From the NCBI RefSeq assembly GCF_000003605.2, contig NW_003153745.1, positions 130,759 to 194,758 on the forward strand: a DNA stretch of 64,000 nucleotides, read 5' to 3'. The notes under the pieces are model-generated. The model was given only the letters and a program-made list of their open reading frames with translations. It was not told the DNA's origin and made no database searches. Both the position numbers and the translations under genes were made by a program. This DNA is from Saccoglossus kowalevskii. Lineage: Eukaryota; Hemichordata; Enteropneusta; Harrimaniidae. Shown piece after piece: positions 10,001 through 20,600 of this stretch (position 1 is the first letter of the stretch; every line of letters begins with the position of its first letter).

Positions 10001-11000
10001 AAAAAAAATACTAAAAAAATGACAAGAAATGCAGAGGATGGGATTTTAATTGTCACGGTCATGTGAACTTTACAAACATATACATGCAACCACCAACAGA
10101 AGAATGATCGCTCCTTTCGGTGATTTAACCAAAATGTGTTACATTTATTTTTTAGGTTAGAAAACTCGGTATTTGAGAAACCGTTTCTGAACAATTAACG
10201 AATTTAATTCGGAAATTTGTCAAATTCGGTTAAAAAATAAGTTACGTATTTAGTAAGGCTCATAAGGAGAATGTAGCACGGATGGAATTGTGGTGGTTGC
10301 AATCGCTCGCTCGATTAAGTTCAATGTTTCTACATTTTTTTTTTATTTTGTAGTGTAATGTCTTAACCGACTTGTTGCACAAGCGAGACTCCGAGCTACG
10401 GCGAGCGCTTTCGAGAATTTCCGAATTGGAACAGAGAGTTATCGGCAAAATGAAGAACGGGAAAGTGTGTCCTGCAAAGAGTTACGAACTTCACAACGGC
10501 GATTACCCAATGGTAACGGAAGTAGGCACCGTAGTGCCGATGGAATCAGCAGTGATGAATCTCCATCGGTTTATTACCGGGTGCACGGTATGCCGTCGCC
10601 AAGGCGTACACGAAGACTTGACCGCCAAAAACGTACAGAGTTTATGATGAATGGCAACCACTATGGGAACATAAATGTGAACAGAACTCCGAAAAGTGTT
10701 ATAAATGTGCCTAAACTTAACATTGAACCTGCCAATAACGACGGCGATGGCGGTGTGAAGAGAACGATGGAAGTCGCCGTGCCGGGAATATGCATCAACG
10801 ACGTATTGCACCAAGAGCCGTCGTCATGCACAATTTCTGTTGCGGAAAGCGATGTATGTGACCAGTACTCCGAAATATCCGACACTTCGTATATGTCGAA
10901 TATGCTTCTCTTAGCGGTAGACGTGGAGTCTGATCGTACGGGGGACATAAGTGACTTGGGATCTTTCCAAAGTGATGCCAGTTACGAAAGTGACTTTTAA
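35..11000 (+). CDS. CNGA: Cyclic nucleotide-gated channel, alpha-type subunit (3' part of gene, multi-exon)
   Basis: A cyclic nucleotide-gated cation channel subunit, a tetrameric plasma-membrane channel opened by cGMP or cAMP in sensory and other cells. Joining exons at GT/AG sites in matching phases gives S5 ([16 protein letters not shown]), turret ([10 protein letters not shown]), pore, S6 with the CNG signature ISNMNAAR, C-linker ([10 protein letters not shown]), a cyclic nucleotide-binding domain ([30 protein letters not shown]), C-helix ([12 protein letters not shown]) and a C-terminal coiled coil. The S6, C-linker and binding-domain motifs are those of the alpha branch rather than CNGB. 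The N-terminus and S1-S4 lie upstream of the window. Exons: 35-134, 507-571, 767-845 or 909-987, 1448-1566, 2759-2851, 3475-3571, 4308-4454, 5419-5598, 7613-7695, 8403-8551, 8721-8791, 9604-9639, 10354-10647 (or to 11000 in another frame). Family is very secure; assignment to CNGA rather than another invertebrate CNG class is less so. Confidence 0.93.
507..571 (+). CDS. CNGA: CNG channel exon: pore turret
   Basis: Acceptor AG at 505-506, donor GTAAAT at 572. It encodes [21 protein letters not shown] plus two bases (AG) of a split codon. The FGxxxWVYPD turret is a CNG hallmark. The split AG must be completed by the first base of the next exon: G from the upstream pore exon (Arg) or C from the downstream one (Ser). 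Confidence 0.92.
767..845 (+). CDS. CNGA: CNG channel alternative pore exon 'a' (filter TIGET, alpha-like)
   Basis: 79-nt exon with a pyrimidine-rich acceptor (AG at 765-766) and donor GTAAGT at 846. It encodes the pore helix and selectivity filter, [18 protein letters not shown] then TAVPQTDI. The filter Glu (codon 819-821) matches the Glu of vertebrate CNGA subunits that controls divalent binding and block. It enters in phase 2 and leaves in phase 0, exactly like the exon at 909-987, so the two are interchangeable. Either one joins in frame to EYVFTGITF at 1448. Confidence 0.92.
909..987 (+). CDS. CNGA: CNG channel alternative pore exon 'b' (filter TIGGT, beta-like)
   Basis: A second 79-nt pore exon starts 63 nt after the first ends, with a strong pyrimidine tract, AG at 907-908 and donor GTGAGT at 988. 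It encodes [18 protein letters not shown] then THGPLTNI, matching 16 of 27 residues of the upstream exon including the split first codon. The filter Glu is replaced by Gly (codon 961-963), the residue found in CNGB subunits (TIGG). Length, phases and frame are intact, with no stop or splice lesion, so it looks functional rather than a relic. Splicing both pore exons together makes TGA at the junction with the next exon. Confidence 0.9.
1448..1566 (+). CDS. CNGA: CNG channel exon: S6 and start of C-linker
   Basis: Acceptor AG at 1446-1447, donor GTTAGT at 1567. It encodes [20 protein letters not shown], then [19 protein letters not shown] and two bases of a Lys codon. S6 lines the inner pore and carries the gate; '[14 protein letters not shown].EFQA' is diagnostic of CNG channels. 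It follows either pore exon in phase 0. Confidence 0.94.
1567..2758 (+). other. CNG intron (about 1.2 kb), no other feature
   Basis: Intron between the S6 and C-linker exons. It contains an imperfect C-rich run near 2041-2050 and T-rich tracts near the acceptor. I found no further pore-like or coding exon in it on either strand. Confidence 0.7.
2759..2851 (+). CDS. CNGA: CNG channel exon: C-linker A'/B' helices
   Basis: Acceptor AG at 2757-2758, donor GTAAAT at 2852. The first base completes Lys; the exon then reads [20 protein letters not shown] and [10 protein letters not shown] plus a split Arg codon. It aligns with '[23 protein letters not shown]' of CNGA C-linkers, the ring that couples ligand binding to the gate. 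Confidence 0.93.
3475..3571 (+). CDS. CNGA: CNG channel exon: C-linker C'/D' helices
   Basis: Acceptor AG at 3473-3474, donor GTAAGC at 3572. It encodes [19 protein letters not shown] then [13 protein letters not shown] and ends in phase 0. The 'LPxxLRAEIAIxVHLxTLKK' stretch is highly conserved in alpha subunits. Confidence 0.94.
3945..4238. repeat. Compound microsatellites in CNG intron: (ATT)n/(GTT)n, (TTATA)n, (TA)n
   Basis: Three arrays lie within 300 bases just upstream of the next exon. ATT units grade into GTT units at 3945-4013. A near-perfect TTATA pentanucleotide array of about 20 copies spans 4061-4165. A TA dinucleotide run covers about 4212-4238. All are read directly from the sequence. 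Confidence 0.95.
4308..4454 (+). CDS. CNGA: CNG channel exon: C-linker E'/F' and start of nucleotide-binding domain
   Basis: Acceptor AG at 4306-4307, donor GTGGGT at 4455. It encodes [19 protein letters not shown], then [20 protein letters not shown] and [10 protein letters not shown]. '[19 protein letters not shown]' is the first part of the CNBD beta-roll. Exon is 147 nt, phase 0 at both ends. Confidence 0.95.
4455..5418 (+). other. CNG intron (about 1 kb), no other feature
   Basis: Intron inside the nucleotide-binding domain. It has a poly-T run near 5287-5300 and an A/T-rich 3' end. No coding signal seen on either strand. Confidence 0.65.
5419..5598 (+). CDS. CNGA: CNG channel exon: nucleotide-binding domain core
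   Basis: Acceptor AG at 5417-5418, donor GTAATA at 5599. It encodes [40 protein letters not shown] and [20 protein letters not shown]. It contains the phosphate-binding cassette: FGEISLL, with the Arg and Thr of NRRTA that in known CNG channels contact the cyclic phosphate and favour cGMP. Exon is 180 nt, phase 0 at both ends. Confidence 0.95.
5599..7612 (+). other. CNG intron (about 2 kb), mostly featureless
   Basis: The largest intron of the channel gene in this window. It contains a poly-C run near 6746-6754 and an irregular ATT-rich stretch at about 7316-7355. I see no exon-like or transposon-like structure. Confidence 0.65.
7613..7695 (+). CDS. CNGA: CNG channel exon: C-helix of the binding domain
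   Basis: Acceptor AG at 7611-7612, donor GTAAGT at 7696. It encodes [27 protein letters not shown] and a split Arg. It aligns with 'ALTEYPDAKxMLEEKGKQILMKD' of CNGA1. At the position of the CNGA1 Asp (D604) that favours cGMP over cAMP, my ungapped alignment gives Asn. Confidence 0.92.
8232..8267. repeat. (GGTT)n microsatellite in CNG intron
   Basis: Short imperfect GGTT/TTGG array in the intron before the next exon. Confidence 0.85.
8403..8551 (+). CDS. CNGA: CNG channel exon: hydrophilic linker after the binding domain
   Basis: Acceptor AG at 8401-8402, donor GTATGC at 8552. It encodes [38 protein letters not shown] and [11 protein letters not shown], ending on one base of a Gly codon. The composition is charged and low in hydrophobics, as expected for the disordered link to the leucine zipper. 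The exon is supported by phase fit on both sides rather than by conserved motifs. Confidence 0.82.
8721..8791 (+). CDS. CNGA: CNG channel exon: coiled coil, first part
   Basis: Acceptor AG at 8719-8720 behind a poly-pyrimidine tract, donor GTAATA at 8792. It completes Gly and reads [20 protein letters not shown] then DSQ. The hydrophobic spacing (M, L, I, L) fits a heptad repeat leading into the C-terminal leucine zipper used for subunit stoichiometry in alpha CNG channels. Confidence 0.83.
9604..9639 (+). CDS. CNGA: CNG channel micro-exon (36 nt): coiled coil, middle
   Basis: Acceptor CAG ends at 9603, donor GTAACT at 9640. It encodes [12 protein letters not shown], exactly 12 codons in phase 0 at both ends, so it could be skipped without a frame change. 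It continues the heptad pattern between its neighbours. Confidence 0.78.
10354..10647 (+). CDS. CNGA: CNG channel last exon: leucine zipper and stop (frame set by splicing)
   Basis: Acceptor TAG at 10351-10353. In the phase set by the upstream exon it reads [32 protein letters not shown], a clear amphipathic coiled coil with regular Leu/Ile/Val, then about 60 residues of unremarkable sequence to TGA at 10645-10647. A second frame is open across the same DNA and continues to 11000 (separate entry). The coiled-coil part is secure; which C-terminal tail is real is not. Confidence 0.8.
   Translation, partial: CNVLTDLLHKRDSELRRALSRISELEQRVIGKMKNGKVCPAKSYELHNGDYPMVTEVGTVVPMESAVMNLHRFITGCTVCRRQGVHEDLTAKNVQSL
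10440..11000 (+). CDS. Alternative or shifted C-terminal tail of the CNG channel
   Basis: A reading frame offset from the spliced one is open from 10359 to a TAA at 10998-11000. From about 10467 it reads like real protein: [20 protein letters not shown], then basic [18 protein letters not shown], then an acidic Ser/Asp-rich end, [19 protein letters not shown]. It stays open 350 bases past the stop of the spliced frame. One base missing from the assembly after the coiled coil would make this the true tail. A small unrecognised intron or alternative processing could also reach it; I see no convincing acceptor for that. Confidence 0.55.
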   Translation, partial: YRQNEERESVSCKELRTSQRRLPNGNGSRHRSADGISSDESPSVYYRVHGMPSPRRTRRLDRQKRTEFMMNGNHYGNINVNRTPKSVINVPKLNIEPANNDGDGGVKRTMEVAVPGICINDVLHQEPSSCTISVAESDVCDQYSEISDTSYMSNMLLLAVDVESDRTGDISDLGSFQSDASYESDF

Positions 11001-11422
11001 TTCTAACGCTAAATTCACGGAAATGTGAAAACTATGAACAATATACAAAACATTAGATACCGTCCAGTGTAACCGTCGATGTTTTTGTCCGGTTGGAAAA
11101 AAAAAACGTGCTTTTATTTTTTATTGGCGCGGGAGGGGGGTGTAATACAACTTCAACCGCGTGTCTTAGTACCATGCGTGCTTAGAATATAATTACACCA
11201 CGAGTGGTGCGATGGTAACTTTGTTATATTTGCACTTGAGTGCCACGGTCAGAATCACAGAATACTGCTCTGAATTCTTGACCAAGTTCACTTCCACTTT
11301 CTCGGTTTATCGGAAAGTGATGATAAGACACAGTTGTCATTTGTTGTGCTTGGTTTTTGCAAGAATCTAACTTTTTGTTAGGCATTTCAGAAAATCTATG
11401 TACATTTATGTAAAATAATAAA
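11001..11422 (+). other. CNG 3' UTR with poly(A) signal
   Basis: Non-coding sequence after the channel stop codons, ending in a canonical AATAAA at 11417-11422. The transcript probably ends within about 30 bases of it. Confidence 0.65.
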
Positions 11423-13465
11423 AAAACAAACTAAATATTATATTATATTTTATTGTATTTATAATACCGTTTTGGCTTGTAGTTTTTGGAATACCTGCCA
11501 CGTAACCATTTCGTCTGTGGGTGTTGGGTACTTCAAGAGAGAACTGTATGGTGCCACTAACTGCGTGTACTAATTCTCAGTACACAAGGAATTTATTAAA
11601 CGAACGTTCGTTAAAAGGATTTTTTATCAACTTGTTAATTTCACAATACTGAAATTAATTACAGGTTTGTGGGAGTCGGGAACAGAAATGAAACACGGGG
11701 CGCGTAGTGTCAATTTCCGGGAAGTTTTCATATGTGGGAAAGAATGAGGGAATAAATGTAAAGTTAAATTAGGACTTATTTTACTTGATTTTACTTGATA
11801 TGCACGCTGGGTACGTCATGGTTGTATCTTAAGGCTGACCCTAAATTTTCACACATTATTGTAATGTATGTTTCTTTATTATTATTTGACACACTGTCAC
11901 TAATTATATGATTTCGTTTATATAATGATATGAAGGTGCGATAGTTTTGTTTATTTGTGTTTTAGACATTTTTCTAGAGTGGTTTTAATTAGAAAAGAAC
12001 AGTGCTGTGTGTCATGAGTGTCAGTTCACAGCGGTGGGGTAAACGGCACTTACACAACGACCGTGGCTTACAATTCATTTTCCGTAATACTATATATCGC
12101 AACGTTTCTTTCGTTGATTATATATATTCTTCTGAGTTCCTTTGTTGAAAGACATTTTATCCCTTCATGTAATTATTCCACCCGTTCAGATAAAACTACC
12201 AATAATTAGCCGAATTATGCCCATCAATGTGTCCACTGTGCGCCGATGGTAGACACTAATTCGCCATTAACCAAATTGGTCATTAATTGGTTTAATTCTT
12301 AACAAATCGCGGTGAACAACAAATCATGGGAACAAACAGAATGGTGGAACGCTAATTGTAGACTCGCATCTCACCGCGTTCCGCTAGAAATGACGGGATT
12401 TATCATCCCCATACACGGGTGATTTACAAAACAACGAATTGAATAGCAGCTACATTTACCAAATTTGTTTTGTACCAACGAGAGTGTGTTTAACCACAAC
12501 TAATTGCTAAGGCGTTTTCAACAAGTAAACAATAAATAAATAGGAAAACGATTATCTACTATCTGTCTCAAGGCGAGTTAATGAGTTGCTTATGTTCAAC
12601 CATGGACATTAGAATGGTCCATCTACATCCCAACATTTATATCTAGAAAGGTGATGGGATTTAAAATATTAAAATTAACGGCTGACGTTCTACTTTTCTA
12701 AAAAAATCATGAAAATAACCCCACTATGAACAGTCAGAGATAGGCCTTGTAAAGTATGAAAGAAAGGAAGTTAGAATGTTGTGCGTGATTCTTTGAGGGA
12801 CGTGTTTGCAATGATGAAGAACGGGAGTTGTTCCCTTGGCGCGTTTGTTTCCATCACCGGCACTCTGTCGCATCTAGTGCCCACCTGTTAATGTGAGTCG
12901 CTTATTTAAATAAATTATGCAATTTAACATATCTAGTCCTCGATTATGTATTGCACCGTGTTACGAATATATATATATATATGCGTCACCATCACTGTTA
13001 CACGAACTGACGTAAGAGGGACGTTTCAAATCTCGATGTTAGACCAATATCTGCCCGCGGTGTTTCATTCCTCCTGTTGCGCCGATCGAACTCGGCGTCC
13101 CACGAACGAATTCTGTGGGCTCAGAAATTACCACGATCGCATAGCATTGAAATTGTAGTGCGCGTACCAAGGTTGCGTAAATACAATTAGGTGTTGCGTT
13201 ACTGAAAGGGGCTAGGCCTTGGATATTCCACATCGAATGTGCATGATTCACATTTCTTCGTGTTTTTTTATGAGGTAAATCATGTATAGCCCGAGGTACT
13301 CGCTAATTAATTCAAGTTAACTCGGACGCAAGTTTTTTTTTTTCTACTACCGTAATTACGGCCCGAATCATAAATTCGTGGAGACAATCAGACAAAAGGG
13401 GTACGCCTCATTCGACAATGAAAATGGAGACAAAACTAACCTTTTCGATTACTTCAATGTCAAAA

Positions 13466-13501
<36 letters not shown>

Positions 13502-15116
13502 TTTTTTAGATCACAGGGTCGTCTTCTTGTTTTCTTCTTGTTTCACTGTTGTTACGATTGTTTTAATTCGATTCTAGTTATTTCTGTCTTCCTTCAAGTA
13601 ACCTGACTGGAATGGACACTCACAATTCTGCATTCAACAAAGTTGTTATCCTACTAAGCCGTTGTTACTATTCTTCATAATTCTTTTCATTTTTACTGCG
13701 ACCCACAACCAAAATCAAATTCCAAAGTCCATCTCAGGCCAACAATGGCCCGCTGTCAGAACTTACAGACTTCCGAAAGCGGTCGGAAATAGCGAGGGTT
13801 TAATTTAATTGTGAAAGTATTCGAAGCATGCAGACACCTGGCAACTGAATGTTTACCTGGGGTGCGGCAGCAGTAGCAGGAGCAGCGGAATTGATATCAC
13901 CTGATAAATATGCAAAACATTACGCCACTTCCTCCTATACGTGACTTGACTCGAACTGTATAACTACTTATGCACTGGTAACCGCAGTAATAATCGCTGC
14001 TGTCGTCCATGGTCGCAACTTTAATAGTGGTGTCCAAGACAACGCTACATGTTTGCCCACACACCTAGCATGTAAAGCTCAGACCCCATTTAGACCAATT
14101 TAAATGCCATTAAAGGTGTTTTAGAGTCGGATAGGTAAGAAACAAGTTAGCAGCGCCCGGCAGCCAGAGTGCATTAACAAATGGCACGCTAAGACGAAGA
14201 GTCGCCAATTCTCGTATCAGTGGTTTTAATCTCCCAGCCTGCCCCAGTGAAAGTTTCTTTGGCTCCAGAGCGAACATCGTGACCCCCCCCCCTCACATGT
14301 ATCGGCCATTCTCTAGCGTTGGCCTCTTCTTGTTGCGATCGTGTGCTTAAACGAAAACTTACGACCGTAAATTCCACGGGCCGTGATTCTAAGTGGCAGT
14401 GGCTCGTATTCTCACGATACCACTGGGTGACCACCACGCGACGCCTCGGCCGTATTCAGAACAGTGGGGGTTTTGCCGACAAATCTCTTCACAGACGCTG
14501 GCCCCGGCAGATATCCACCCACAGACGCTACAGCGTTTAAATGGCGACATCGTTCTGGAATCACCCTTCATTGAACTAATGCCATTACATTTTACACAAA
14601 TACGCTTTTGTTCGCTAGTTATCCAATTACCTACTTATGCTAATTTCCAAAGTATATCGTATTGTGCGCTGTTGTGGAATTATACATGCGTCTCCTGTCG
14701 TGTCTGTTCCCCGTTCACTCCGCTTTTGCGCCCTGGAAACTTTGTCTTCTTTTGTGGAAGAGAGAGAGAGAGAGGGAGAGAGAGAGAGAGAGCCGCAAAA
14801 CTAAATGGTAATGTATTGTCTAATTAGGCGTGTAAAACCCCAATCCGATTCTATGGGCCTGTCTTTCTTATTGGTACAATTAAAAGGAACCTTTTAGCCG
14901 CTAAGGGGACACTTGCTTAAGAAAGAGTCGGCAACATTGATGGGGAGTTTTCATTTCACTTGTCTGAAACTGTTCACATTTGTTGTACCGCCAATAAAAG
15001 GGTTGTAAAAGAAAAGAATAAAACTGACCCTTTTCGAATTGCATTGCAGCGAAGATGGCTTCGTCAAACTAGAATTCCGGCGACTCTTACGAATGTTAGA
15101 TATTCTATAGCCCGCA
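11423..15116. other. Intergenic region, no gene seen
   Basis: AT-rich intergenic DNA. Notable content: a short TA run near 12968-12980, a poly-T run at about 13485-13507, a more GC-rich, CpG-containing stretch at about 14110-14560, and a GA array at about 14759-14792. Frames open in the GC-rich part (for example 14393-14827) run into the GA array as repetitive Arg-Glu and show no recognisable domain, so I do not call a gene. Confidence 0.6.
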
Positions 15117-15117
15117 T

Positions 15118-15200
<83 letters not shown>

Positions 15201-15201
15201 T
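15117..15201. repeat. (TTTA)n array running into an assembly gap
   Basis: At least 85 bases of perfect TTTA tetranucleotide ending at a 232-base N-run. The gap almost certainly reflects the array itself. Confidence 0.97.
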
Positions 15202-15433
15202 NNNNNNNNNNNNNNNNNNNNNNNNNNNNNNNNNNNNNNNNNNNNNNNNNNNNNNNNNNNNNNNNNNNNNNNNNNNNNNNNNNNNNNNNNNNNNNNNNNN
15301 NNNNNNNNNNNNNNNNNNNNNNNNNNNNNNNNNNNNNNNNNNNNNNNNNNNNNNNNNNNNNNNNNNNNNNNNNNNNNNNNNNNNNNNNNNNNNNNNNNNN
15401 NNNNNNNNNNNNNNNNNNNNNNNNNNNNNNNNN
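15202..15433. other. Assembly gap (232 N)
   Basis: Run of N. Open frames reported across it are artefacts. Confidence 1.
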
Positions 15434-17394
15434 ATATTTGCTTAGTTTGTAGCTGATGTGTATTTTTGGATACATTTTTGTGATGGATGACATTTGGAAC
15501 ACCGTGACTATGGTTTCACCGGATTCTTTTATCTTATAACTTCAAAGGGGTGGTGGTGAAAGTAGATTTGTTTATTTATACGCATACAACATTTCACAGA
15601 TCGTCGCTTTTACCCTCACGACAACGCCATGCTCAAGCGCTATCCATTATTTGCTGGCCGAGTTAATTGTCCATATACATGTACCAAACTTTGGAATATC
15701 ATGATCCTTACTCCCTAGGGAGAATACAATCAGGTTGGGGCACACGTGTCAATATTGAGAGTCCCCTGTGTGTGATTTGCTCCTGGGTAGCGATACCCGG
15801 TCGCGACTCACACAGCACTGACATTACTCATTAGTACGTCGCATGGTTAGTTAGTAAGTTTACTAGACTGTGACTCGCTCAAGTATGTGTTTGATTAATT
15901 AATTAATTCATTTATTTAATAAAACGCTAAACAAATGCAAATACAATAAGCATATAAACAAAAAAACATGCAATCTGAAGACCGCATCAGTACAACGCGT
16001 GGAGCGCGCATGCGCTCAACATTTCCTTCCGTTTAAGGTGCATTTTGCACGATCCTTTTTTTTCTTTGCAGTAGTCGTTCATTTAGATCATTATCGACAG
16101 TATCACCGGAAATCATTTTAGAGTAACAACGATTGGCATAATTTCGATCTAAAGTACACACAAAATTGACTACACGCATCTCACAAGTTGAAATCAACGA
16201 ATAAATAGCACTGTTATAAGCTGATGACCGCGACGTAGAATCATGGAGGCAGCGGGTAATTATCCTTCATGTGATCTACCAATTGATGCGGCCTCGTCTT
16301 CTCCATCGTATAAGTCTCTCGTCTCTATTTAGCGCTCGCTTCCCGCCGGAGAATAATGATAACAATTACGACTTGATGCGCTGATACGAATGACAAGAGT
16401 TGTTTTTTCCCCCCACAAACACAAACTACTTACTTAGCATGCTGATTTCACTGTCTGCTGTCGAATTTAAAGAAAAGGGGGAGAAAAAAGGGGAGTGAAA
16501 GGAGGAGTAACCTTAACACAATGCAGCAAGAACACAATCAGGTTGAAAGATCCTTAAAAAGCTCCTGCCCGTTTTCTGTCTCTAAATAATATCGTTTTGA
16601 TGACAGCCGCATGATGATTACACAGTGGCTGCGTTGGACCACACAGTTCGCGAAATGGCAAAGTATGGATTGTAGCTGTCCAATTACCTGCACCCGTGTG
16701 CAAATCATATCGCTCTATCTCTCATCATGCCACTAAAATAAACCTCTGGTTCAGCACAATCAATCAGTAATCACGGACTCGGTAAAAATAATACACAAGG
16801 CATTTATTTTAAAGTTCATGGTAGAATTTAAAAGAAAAATACTTCTATCATATTTTTTTTCGACTCCGGAGTATACCATCAACTGTGGTGTTATACTAAA
16901 CTCTGGGAGTATGTCAGGCTGAAAAAAAAAACCAACGAACCATGTGGGAGCAGCAGTGTTCATTTTCTGGGTCTTTAGCCAATCTCAATAGGGGCTAGCC
17001 AGAGTGTCTCGATCGTTGGTAAAGTCCCTCCCACATCATTACGTTCTTACAGCAGACAAACCTTAACACAACAGAATCAGGGTACTTATCTAATTAGAGA
17101 CCTAATTACAAATGTAAATAACCTCCCATCCTCAAAGCAAACACACCTCCATGTTGCCGTGCTAATGGACTGAAAGCTGACATAGTCTCGTTTTAATGTT
17201 TTGGGATATATGGTATGTGTGTGTTTTAATTCTTTGACAATGGAGAACTCGCCGAATTCTTGGCCCGGATTGTGTGCATGAAGAAGAATTAGCAATAGTA
17301 ATAGAAAGCATATACTCCTGGCTTTCGAAGTTGTTCGAAGAAGTTGACACCGTATGGTTAATTCATAGGCACTTCAAATACAAATACATACTTA
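15434..17394. other. Intergenic region, no gene seen
   Basis: No convincing coding exon or repeat family recognised on either strand. A/T-rich with scattered homopolymers. Confidence 0.55.
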
Positions 17395-17630
<236 letters not shown>

Positions 17631-20600
17631 CATACTATAACGGTTTAGTGAGTCACCGTCACCATAAAGCAGATTCTTGTCAGTCTCAACTGGAAACAAT
17701 TGTACATATATCCGCCAATGATACCGTGATTTAAAAGTGGCCACCATATTTCAGGATCGGTCACGGTATAACAGAACTGAGGTCCCGATAAACGCAATGT
17801 TGCCGGATAAATCGGCAACCCCCGTGGTGATAACGAGTTTGGTGAAAGATAACACGGTGATCTAGTCTGATTACTTGTGACTCGAATGAAGTGAGCTAAT
17901 TAAATGTATCATCTGCCACAGCCACCCACCCAGTCAGCCGTCTCGATATAACAACAGAAATACTTGTAGGACGCCCAAGTATATTCGCCTTCCACGCAGA
18001 GTTTCGACCGCTAGAACTCAGTCCGGGTATGTTCGGACCACTTGCGTGAGACTAAAAACTAGGGAATTATTTCTTTTTTTTCACAGGAAATCAGTTTCTT
18101 GTTTTCTATCAAGTTTTGTTGTTAAGTGGGAAGACTTATGCGTGCATGTGATTGTGCATCATTTCAGTTCATTTCATTTCATTACATTACCACACAAACA
18201 CATACATACACTCTGTCAAATTTGTACAATATTATAATGTGTTAATTTGATTGAATCAGAGAAAAAACAGGGAAGTGCATAAGACAATAATGGTTTCTAA
18301 TAACATTCAACCTATTCAGTGCAAATGATATTAAATGGTGATCTGCGTGTGCGATTTCCTGAACAGAAAAGGAAATCATACATGTGGCGAAAACTACGTG
18401 TAGTTGAGCTCAGGTGGCGATCGCTCCTTCGCCGCGGTGCGTCCTTACCTGGATAAGATAGGAAATCAAAAAGGAAAAAAAAAACGTCACAGATGGCAAT
18501 AGGAAATTACCTTAGATAGAGACAAAAACTAAAACAATCAACTTTTCTGCGTCTTCCACCGCGCCCCTAGAAAAAACAGAACACATGACGAAATCCAACG
18601 ATTGGATGATTACTTCCATACGGGAATGAGTTGCTGATAGCAACGAGATTTTAATGGATTGCTTGGTTTCGTTTATCTGTTTCCGTGGAAACCCGGGAGG
18701 ATGTTCGTTACAAATTTGTCTATTTCGCCGTAGAAACAAATCACTTTCCCATCAAAATTAGATGTAACGAACCGTGCATAGAGAGTTTTTGAAATGAGGC
18801 TCACTTTTCATGATCGATTCAGGGGGTGGTTAATAAGTCTAAAATCGTTGATGCACTGATTACCTAGAGTTGTTTGATCTTTCTCTGCCGAAATCAATGT
18901 CTGTTATTTGACCACTAGATGCAAAACTATATGTTATGTTACGGGCGTTTTTTATTAGTATTATTCATCGCACTTGCGAAGTGCATGCTAATAACCGGAG
19001 GCATGATAAAGCGCCAGATGCGAAGAAAATTCGGAGGATAATATAATCTCGCAAAAGAGGAGCTCGATTATACGAGAAACCATACGAATGCTATGTCGTG
19101 TGTTAGTGTGTGTCCGTAAGATGAATCAGATGAAAAATGAGCGGTAATCAGCAACATGTTTTGATGATCCTTTTCTTATTGTTCTTAAATGCCCACCTTA
19201 ACATCATACCCCGAGGACTCGCCGAATCGCTGTCTCTCGTCGGCGTATTATGAGGAGGGGGAGGGTTCTCGAAATTTGAGTTCAGATTAATAGTAGTAGC
19301 AGGAAGGGAATATAATTATTATATATTCAACTGATGTTCAGATTGTGTTTCATTTTCGCGGTTGCCCGTGTTTTCTGAGTTTTAAGTAGTGGATCCATAC
19401 TTCATGGAGACATTCAAATAACACGGATTACGGAGTATATACTATTCATGTATTCAAACCATCCATAATCACGATTTTAAAAGCCGCCTCTTAAACGTAG
19501 TATAGCATGGCAAATACAGCATAAGTTTGAAGTCACAGATTATCATGAACGAATAGAACTAAGACAGATAGAAGGATTCTTTTAGTGGTCTGAGCATAGA
19601 AGGAGAAAGCAATAATAACACTATAAATATTTATATACGATATATATATATATATTTATGTTCAGATTTACCAATAGTGTTATATTGCTATTGAGTGTTC
19701 TAACAATGAAACAAATACAGAGCTGTTGGTGGTACACACAGCCTTCGACCGCACCCACACACGTTTCAGCCATTTGATCTCAAAGGTTATCTTCTTTGGG
19801 TGACTCGACTGGCCTATACCAAGCATCGGCCGTTACCGTTCACGCCACAGTCGTCTAAGCTACAAATTTGACGATCCGTGTGTTTCACATCGCCATCATT
19901 TTATTTTTTTATTTTATTTTATTGCATTTGTTTAATTTATGCTAAGTTATTTTATTTCTTTTGTTTTGTTTGTTTTTTACTGCGATGTGATTAATGTAAC
20001 AGATATATTTGGATTGCCTGGATACCATTGAACAATGGATGGATAATAATTATATGGAATGCTGATTTCATATCATAGACTATTCTGGGGAGGGGAAGTG
20101 ATAACAACTCAATACCGTCGCCTTTTATGATATTCCAACGCATAGATATACATACTGAGCTGTTAACACAATTACAACACATTAAACGTTGATACAAATT
20201 GCAGTTTCCCGACTTCTCAACAGCAATGTCTGTTTCAGTTAAACATGGCTTACATTCAAGAAACTGCATCTCCGAGTCTGTCGAGGGCTCACGTGGCCGC
20301 AGAGTGCTTAATCCATGAAGGACATCTACCTTTAACGATTCCCTGTCTATGGCAACTGGGCCCGACTTATTCGCACTTGATTATGAATTTCGTATCTGGT
20401 TAATTAGAAAACAAAGCTCAGTATAATGCTTAAACTACTGGCTGAGCCGAGCGAAACCTACGATATTAGAGTACTGTTTGTACGTTCGCGAAACTGAAAT
20501 TATCCCCTCTCCGTCCATGCACTCGCGTCTATGCTGGGCCAATGCTACACACAATCATCACAGGTAACCCATATTGTGAAAAAAAAGGGAACGTGAACGA

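Noticed and set aside
10522-10640. Possible 119-base GT-AG intron that would join the two frames of the last CNG exon
   Set aside because: The acceptor side has no pyrimidine tract and the skipped DNA is itself coding-like in the second frame; a one-base assembly error is simpler.
14393-14827. 144-codon plus-strand open frame in a GC-richer stretch
   Set aside because: Opposite-strand frames are equally open, the 3' end is a GA microsatellite read as Arg-Glu repeats, and no domain or splice pattern is visible.
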